From Blastococcus carthaginiensis (GTDB taxonomy: Bacteria; Actinomycetota; Actinomycetes; Mycobacteriales; Geodermatophilaceae), in the NCBI RefSeq assembly GCF_030731085.1, contig NZ_JASNFN010000002.1, forward strand, positions 62,001 to 126,000: DNA of 64,000 bases, read 5' to 3'. This document shows positions 60,037-64,000 of the stretch, in pieces (positions within the stretch are counted from its first letter, which is position 1; every line of letters begins with the position of its first letter). The position numbers and the translations under genes are program-made. Below the pieces are notes generated by a model. The model was not told where the DNA came from. It saw only the letters and a program-made list of their open reading frames with translations, and made no database searches.

Positions 60037-61857
60037 ATGCTTCGGACGGCGGCGCGCGGCCGCATCGAGGACTACGGCCTGATCGGCGACCTGCAGACCG
60101 CCGCACTGGTCGGACGGGACGGCTCCATCGACTGGTTGTGCCTGCCGCGCTTCGACTCGGCGGCCTGCTTCGCCGCCCTGCTCCACGACGAACGGGCCGG
60201 CCGGTGGCTGCTCGCCCCGACCGGCGAGGGCACCTGCCACCGGCGCCGGTACCGCGGGGACTCGCTCGTCCTCGAGACCGAGTGGACGACGGCCACCGGC
60301 ACCGTCCGGGTCATCGACCTCATGCCCGTGCGCGGCGAGGCCGCCGACGTCGTGCGCGTGGTCGAGGGCGTCACCGGCCGGGTGCGGATGCGCACCGAGC
60401 TGCGGCTGCGGTTCGACTACGGGCACGTACCCCCGTGGCTGCGCAGGCAGGACGGTGACCTGGTCGCGATCGCCGGCCCGGACGCCGCGTGGCTGCGCAC
60501 GCCGGTGCCGCTCGAGGACTCCGGAGGCGCCTGCAGGGCGGAGTTCGAGGTCAGCGCCGGCGAGCGGGTGCCGTTCGTGCTCACGCACGCCCCGTCCTAC
60601 GCCGCACGGCCGCGGCCGGTGGAGGCCGACCGGGCGCTGGCGGACACCGAGACCTTCTGGGCCGACTGGATCGGCCGCTGCGACTACACCGGCCGCTGGC
60701 CGGGCGCCGTCCGCCGCTCGCTGCTGACGTTGAAGGCGCTGACCTACGCACCCACCGGCGGCATCGTCGCTGCGCCGACGACCTCGCTGCCGGAGGACCT
60801 CGGTGGCGTGCGCAACTGGGACTACCGCTACACCTGGCTGCGCGACGCCACGTTCACCCTCCAGGCCCTGCTCGGCACCGGGTACGTGCGCGAGGCCCGC
60901 GCCTGGCGGGACTGGCTGCTGCGCGCGGTCGCCGGGGACCCGGCCGACCTGCGGATCATGTACACCCTCGACGGGGCCCGGCGGATTCCCGAGCAGGAGC
61001 TGCCGTGGCTGGACGGGTACGAGGGATCGGCGCCGGTCCGCATCGGCAACGCCGCGGCCGGCCAGTTCCAGCTCGACGTGTGGGGCGAGGTCCTCGACGG
61101 GCTGCACCTGTCCCGCGAGGCCGGCCTGAGCACCATCGACGACGCCTGGCGGCTGCAGCGCGGGCTCCTGGACTTCCTCGAAGGCAACTGGGACCGGCCG
61201 GACAACGGGCTGTGGGAGGTCCGCGGCCCGCGCCGGCACTTCGTGCACAGCAAGGTCATGGCCTGGGCCGGTGTCCACAGCGCCGTCCAGGCCGTCGAGC
61301 GGCACGGCCTCGAGGGGCCGGTGGACCGGTGGAAGGCCCTGCGCGCGGAGATCCACACCGACGTCTGCACCCGGGGGTACGACGCCGCCCGCCGGACCTT
61401 CACCCAGTGCTACGGCTCCCCGGGCCTGGACGCGGCCCTGCTGCTGATCCCGCGGTTCGGGTTCCTCGACTGGCGGGACGAGCGGGTCGTCGGCACCGTC
61501 GAGGCCGTCCAGCGGGAGCTGACCGAGGACGGTCTGCTGCTGCGCTACCGGACGGACGCCGACGACGGGTCGGTGGACGGCCTGCCCGGGCGCGAGGGCA
61601 CCTTCCTGGCCTGCAGCTTCTGGCTGGTCGACGCGCTGGCCGGCATCGGCCGTCCCGCGGAGGCCGAGCGGCTGTTCGAGCGGCTGCTCGGGCTGCGCAA
61701 CGACCTGGGGCTGCTCGGCGAGGAGTACGACACCCGCACCGGCCGGCAGGTGGGCAACACCCCGCAGGCGTTCAGCCACGTCGGCCTGGTCAACGCGGCA
61801 CGGCACCTCAGCGGCACCCCCGCCGCGGAGGAGGGCTCGGCCGGCCCCGGACAGTGA
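60037..61857 (+). CDS. Glycoside hydrolase family 15 protein (glucosidase/trehalase-like)
   Basis: A 606-residue GH15 enzyme. N-terminal beta domain (about residues 1-230), then an (alpha/alpha)6 barrel with WDYRYTWLRDATFTL (about residues 263-277), GNAAAGQFQLDVWGEVLDG (Glu region, about residues 344-362) and REGTFLACSFWLVDAL (second Glu, about residue 520). Actinobacterial GH15 members of this type include glucoamylase-like and trehalase enzymes; which sugar is cut cannot be settled by eye. It is 19 bp past the SDR stop. Ends with TGA. Confidence 0.88.
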   Translation: MLRTAARGRIEDYGLIGDLQTAALVGRDGSIDWLCLPRFDSAACFAALLHDERAGRWLLAPTGEGTCHRRRYRGDSLVLETEWTTATGTVRVIDLMPVRGEAADVVRVVEGVTGRVRMRTELRLRFDYGHVPPWLRRQDGDLVAIAGPDAAWLRTPVPLEDSGGACRAEFEVSAGERVPFVLTHAPSYAARPRPVEADRALADTETFWADWIGRCDYTGRWPGAVRRSLLTLKALTYAPTGGIVAAPTTSLPEDLGGVRNWDYRYTWLRDATFTLQALLGTGYVREARAWRDWLLRAVAGDPADLRIMYTLDGARRIPEQELPWLDGYEGSAPVRIGNAAAGQFQLDVWGEVLDGLHLSREAGLSTIDDAWRLQRGLLDFLEGNWDRPDNGLWEVRGPRRHFVHSKVMAWAGVHSAVQAVERHGLEGPVDRWKALRAEIHTDVCTRGYDAARRTFTQCYGSPGLDAALLLIPRFGFLDWRDERVVGTVEAVQRELTEDGLLLRYRTDADDGSVDGLPGREGTFLACSFWLVDALAGIGRPAEAERLFERLLGLRNDLGLLGEEYDTRTGRQVGNTPQAFSHVGLVNAARHLSGTPAAEEGSAGPGQ

Positions 61858-61965
61858 CTGTGACGAACCCGTGACACGCCTGGAGGCCCTGTTTAGCCGC
61901 CCCCCCGAGGTGGCTAGGGCGCGACGAGACGTTGCCGCGCTCGACCCGTAACCGTGGAGGTCACC

Positions 61966-63762
61966 ATGGCCCAGACCGTCGCCGACTACCTGCTCGCCCG
62001 CCTGCGGGAATGGGGCGTGCGCCAGGTCTTCGGCTACCCCGGGGACGGGATCAACGGCCTGCTCGCGGCCTGGGGGCGCGCGGACAACGACCCGCAGTTC
62101 GTGCAGGCCCGGCACGAGGAGATGGCGGCGTTCGAGGCGGTCGGCTTCGCGAAGTTCAGCGGCGGCTTCGGGGTCTGCGCGGCAACCAGCGGACCGGGGG
62201 CCATCCACCTGCTGAACGGCCTCTACGACGCCAAGCTCGACCACGTCCCGGTGGTCGCGATCGTCGGGCAGACCGAGCGCTCGGCCATGGGCGGCGGCTA
62301 CCAGCAGGAGGTCGACCTGCTCAGCCTCTACAAGGACGTCTGCAGCGACTACGTGCAGATGTGCACCGTGCCCGAGCAGCTGCCCAACCTGATCGACCGG
62401 GCCATCCGCATCGCCGTCAGCGAGCGGGCTCCGACGGCGCTGATCTTCCCCTCCGACGTCCTCGAACTGGACTACGAGCCGCCCGGCCACCAGTTCAAGG
62501 AGGTGCCCTCCAGCCTGGGCATCGCCCCCTCGAAGCCGCAGCCCGACCCGGCCGCCGTCCGCCAGGCCGCCGACATCCTCAACGCCGGGGAGAAGGTCGC
62601 CCTCCTCGTCGGCCAGGGTGCCCGCGACTGCCAGGAGGAGCTGACGCAGGTCGCCGACCTGCTCGGCGCCGGTGCGGCCAAGGCGCTGCTCGGCAAGGAC
62701 GTGCTGCCGGACACCGAACCGTGGGTCACCGGTGCCATCGGGCTGCTCGGCACCAAGCCCAGCTACGACATGATGATGGGCTGCGACACGCTGCTGACGG
62801 TCGGGTCGAACTTCCCGTACACCCAGTTCATGCCGGAGCTCGACCAGGCGCGAGCCATCCAGATCGACCGGTCCGGCAGCTGGATCGGCATGCGCTACCC
62901 GTACGAGCTCAACGTCGTGGGCGATTCGAAGGCGACGCTGCAGGCGCTCATCCCGCTGCTCCAGCGCAAGTCCGACCGCTCCTGGCGGCAGGGCATCGAG
63001 GACGGCGTCGCCGACTGGTGGCAGACCATGGAGCGGCGGGCGCTGACCGACGCCGACCCGGTCAACCCGATGCGGATCGTGCACGAGCTCTCCGAGCGGC
63101 TGCCGGCCAACGCGATCGTCACCAGCGACTCCGGCAGCGCCGCCAACTGGTACGCCCGGCACCTGAAGGTCCGCGGCGAGGTCAAGTGCTCGCTGTCGGG
63201 CACGCTGGCCACGATGGGCCCGGGCGTGCCCTATGCCATCGGCGCCAAGTGGGCGCACCCGGACCGGCCGGCCATCGCCCTGGTCGGCGACGGCGCCATG
63301 CAGATGAACGGGCTGGCCGAGCAGATCACCATCGCCCGGTACTACAAGGAGTGGTCCGACCCGCGGCTGGTCACCGCCGTCTTCCACAACGACGACCTCA
63401 ACCAGGTCACCTGGGAGATGCGGGCGATGGAGGGCGCGCCGAAGTTCGCCGAGTCGCAGACCATCCCCGACATCGACTACGCCGCGTTCGCCCGCGGGCT
63501 CGGCCTGCAGGCCATCAACGTCGACAAGCCCGAGGACGTCGGACCGGCGTGGGAGGCGGCGCTGTCGGCCGACCGCCCGACGGTGCTCGACATCCGGTGC
63601 GACCCCGACGTCCCGCCGATCCCGCCGCACGCCACCTTCGAGCAGGCGATGGCCACCGCCAAGTCGGCGCTCAAGGGCGACGAGGACGCCGCCGGCTTCA
63701 TCAAGCAGGGGGTCAAGCAGAAGGTGCAGGAGTTCCTGCCCGGCTCCAAGGGCGACGGCTGA
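61966..63762 (+). CDS. Thiamine-diphosphate enzyme, pyruvate oxidase/dehydrogenase-like
   Basis: A 598-residue ThDP enzyme of the pyruvate oxidase (PoxB-like) group: ARHEEMAAFEAVGFAKF (catalytic Glu, about residues 47-63), ATSGPGAIHLLNGLYDA, and the ThDP-binding GDGAMQMNGLAEQITIARYY (about residues 445-464). It probably decarboxylates pyruvate and passes electrons to FAD and a quinone or O2. The ATG at 61966 with GGAGG five bases before it is the start. The 108-bp gap upstream (61858-61965) is rather AT-poor but has GTTTAG and GGCTAG boxes 17 bp apart that faintly resemble a stress-sigma promoter. Confidence 0.87.
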   Translation: MAQTVADYLLARLREWGVRQVFGYPGDGINGLLAAWGRADNDPQFVQARHEEMAAFEAVGFAKFSGGFGVCAATSGPGAIHLLNGLYDAKLDHVPVVAIVGQTERSAMGGGYQQEVDLLSLYKDVCSDYVQMCTVPEQLPNLIDRAIRIAVSERAPTALIFPSDVLELDYEPPGHQFKEVPSSLGIAPSKPQPDPAAVRQAADILNAGEKVALLVGQGARDCQEELTQVADLLGAGAAKALLGKDVLPDTEPWVTGAIGLLGTKPSYDMMMGCDTLLTVGSNFPYTQFMPELDQARAIQIDRSGSWIGMRYPYELNVVGDSKATLQALIPLLQRKSDRSWRQGIEDGVADWWQTMERRALTDADPVNPMRIVHELSERLPANAIVTSDSGSAANWYARHLKVRGEVKCSLSGTLATMGPGVPYAIGAKWAHPDRPAIALVGDGAMQMNGLAEQITIARYYKEWSDPRLVTAVFHNDDLNQVTWEMRAMEGAPKFAESQTIPDIDYAAFARGLGLQAINVDKPEDVGPAWEAALSADRPTVLDIRCDPDVPPIPPHATFEQAMATAKSALKGDEDAAGFIKQGVKQKVQEFLPGSKGDG

Positions 63763-63772
63763 GGAGCGGCCG

Positions 63773-64000
63773 GTGACCTCGGTCGACCTGCCCGCGCCCG
63801 TCGTCCGGCCACCGGAGGGCGCCGGTCCCGCGGCCGGCGTCGACGTCACCGCCCTGGAGCGCGACCTGCGTGCCCGGGTGGACGGCGAGGTGCGGTTCGA
63901 CGCCGGATCCCGCGGCGCGTACAGCACCGACGCCTCCAACTACCGCCAGGTGCCGATCGGGGTGGTGGTCCCGAGCTCGGTGGACGCGGCCGCGGAGGCG
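63773..64000 (+). CDS. FAD-linked oxidase, N-terminal part only
   Basis: The first 76 codons of a gene that runs past the window end: an N-terminal linker followed by RFDAGSRGAYSTDASNYRQVP, the beginning of an FAD-binding (GlcD-like) oxidase domain. The GTG at 63773 has GAGGAG about six bases upstream and starts 10 bp after the pyruvate-oxidase-like gene, so they are one operon. The rest cannot be seen. Confidence 0.78.
   Translation, partial: MTSVDLPAPVVRPPEGAGPAAGVDVTALERDLRARVDGEVRFDAGSRGAYSTDASNYRQVPIGVVVPSSVDAAAEA

Noticed and set aside
59899..63939. A 1,346-codon open frame on the minus strand
   Set aside because: It is antisense to the GH15 and pyruvate-oxidase-like genes, which have full motif sets; its composition is that of a shadow.

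Overview
The window is very GC-rich, densely coding actinobacterial chromosome. Codon use, frequent GTG starts, four-base gene overlaps, leaderless promoters, a mycofactocin-coupled dehydrogenase and a fused cytochrome oxidase I-III all fit Actinobacteria. The sharpest clue is a gene of the UGSC (seleno)protein family whose Sec position is TAG instead of TGA (16419-16421). As I recall the literature, UAG-programmed selenocysteine was demonstrated in Geodermatophilus and Blastococcus, so I place the DNA in Geodermatophilaceae. I see no tRNA, rRNA, CRISPR array, insertion sequence or prophage.

Layout. 257-4453: small membrane protein, a GbsR/MarR-type regulator divergent from an ABC exporter (operator and leaderless promoter visible), and a cupin protein. 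4510-10463 (minus): phospholipase D, a small membrane protein, a damaged sulfotransferase, a flavin oxidoreductase, an acyltransferase and a patatin lipase. 10630-14604 (plus): a PAP2/kinase-like/flippase-like fusion and an alditol-oxidase-like flavoenzyme. 14615-19346 (minus): aldolase, AhpD-like protein, the UAG selenoprotein, its thioredoxin-fusion partner, and SerA. 19534-27569: Zn dehydrogenase, two-component system, DivIVA-like coiled coil, degenerate HD protein, AhpD-like protein and Spo0M.

27715-35378 holds a phosphotriesterase-like hydrolase with an acyl-CoA synthetase, a TauE exporter, a lipoprotein deacetylase, and a TetR-controlled cluster (mycofactocin SDR plus two alpha/beta hydrolases). 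35368-42713 holds phosphofructokinase, TesB thioesterase, a siderophore-interacting protein, a DUF2252 protein, a diguanylate cyclase and a YihY/BrkB protein. 42810-54118 is a catabolic island: MFS transporter, LysR regulator, then cyclase, FAD monooxygenase, extradiol-type dioxygenase, FAH-family hydrolase, SDR and a C-C-bond-hydrolase-like alpha/beta hydrolase in one operon, followed by a TetR regulator with a very clear operator in front of a second FAD monooxygenase. It looks like uptake, ring hydroxylation, ring cleavage and hydrolysis of an unidentified (hetero)aromatic compound.

54084-58637 (minus) is a terminal-oxidase operon (ctaC, fused ctaD-ctaE, small membrane protein, ctaG) joined by four-base overlaps. 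58989-64000 carries an SDR, a GH15 glucosidase/trehalase, a pyruvate-oxidase-like TPP enzyme and the start of an FAD-linked oxidase cut by the window edge.

The most notable system is the module at 15512-18088: a thioredoxin-domain fusion protein, a UAG-encoded selenoprotein with a SECIS-like hairpin starting 3 nt after the UAG, and an AhpD-like CxxC protein, all on the minus strand. At least eight other genes here end in ordinary TAG, so UAG must be read as stop or Sec according to context.
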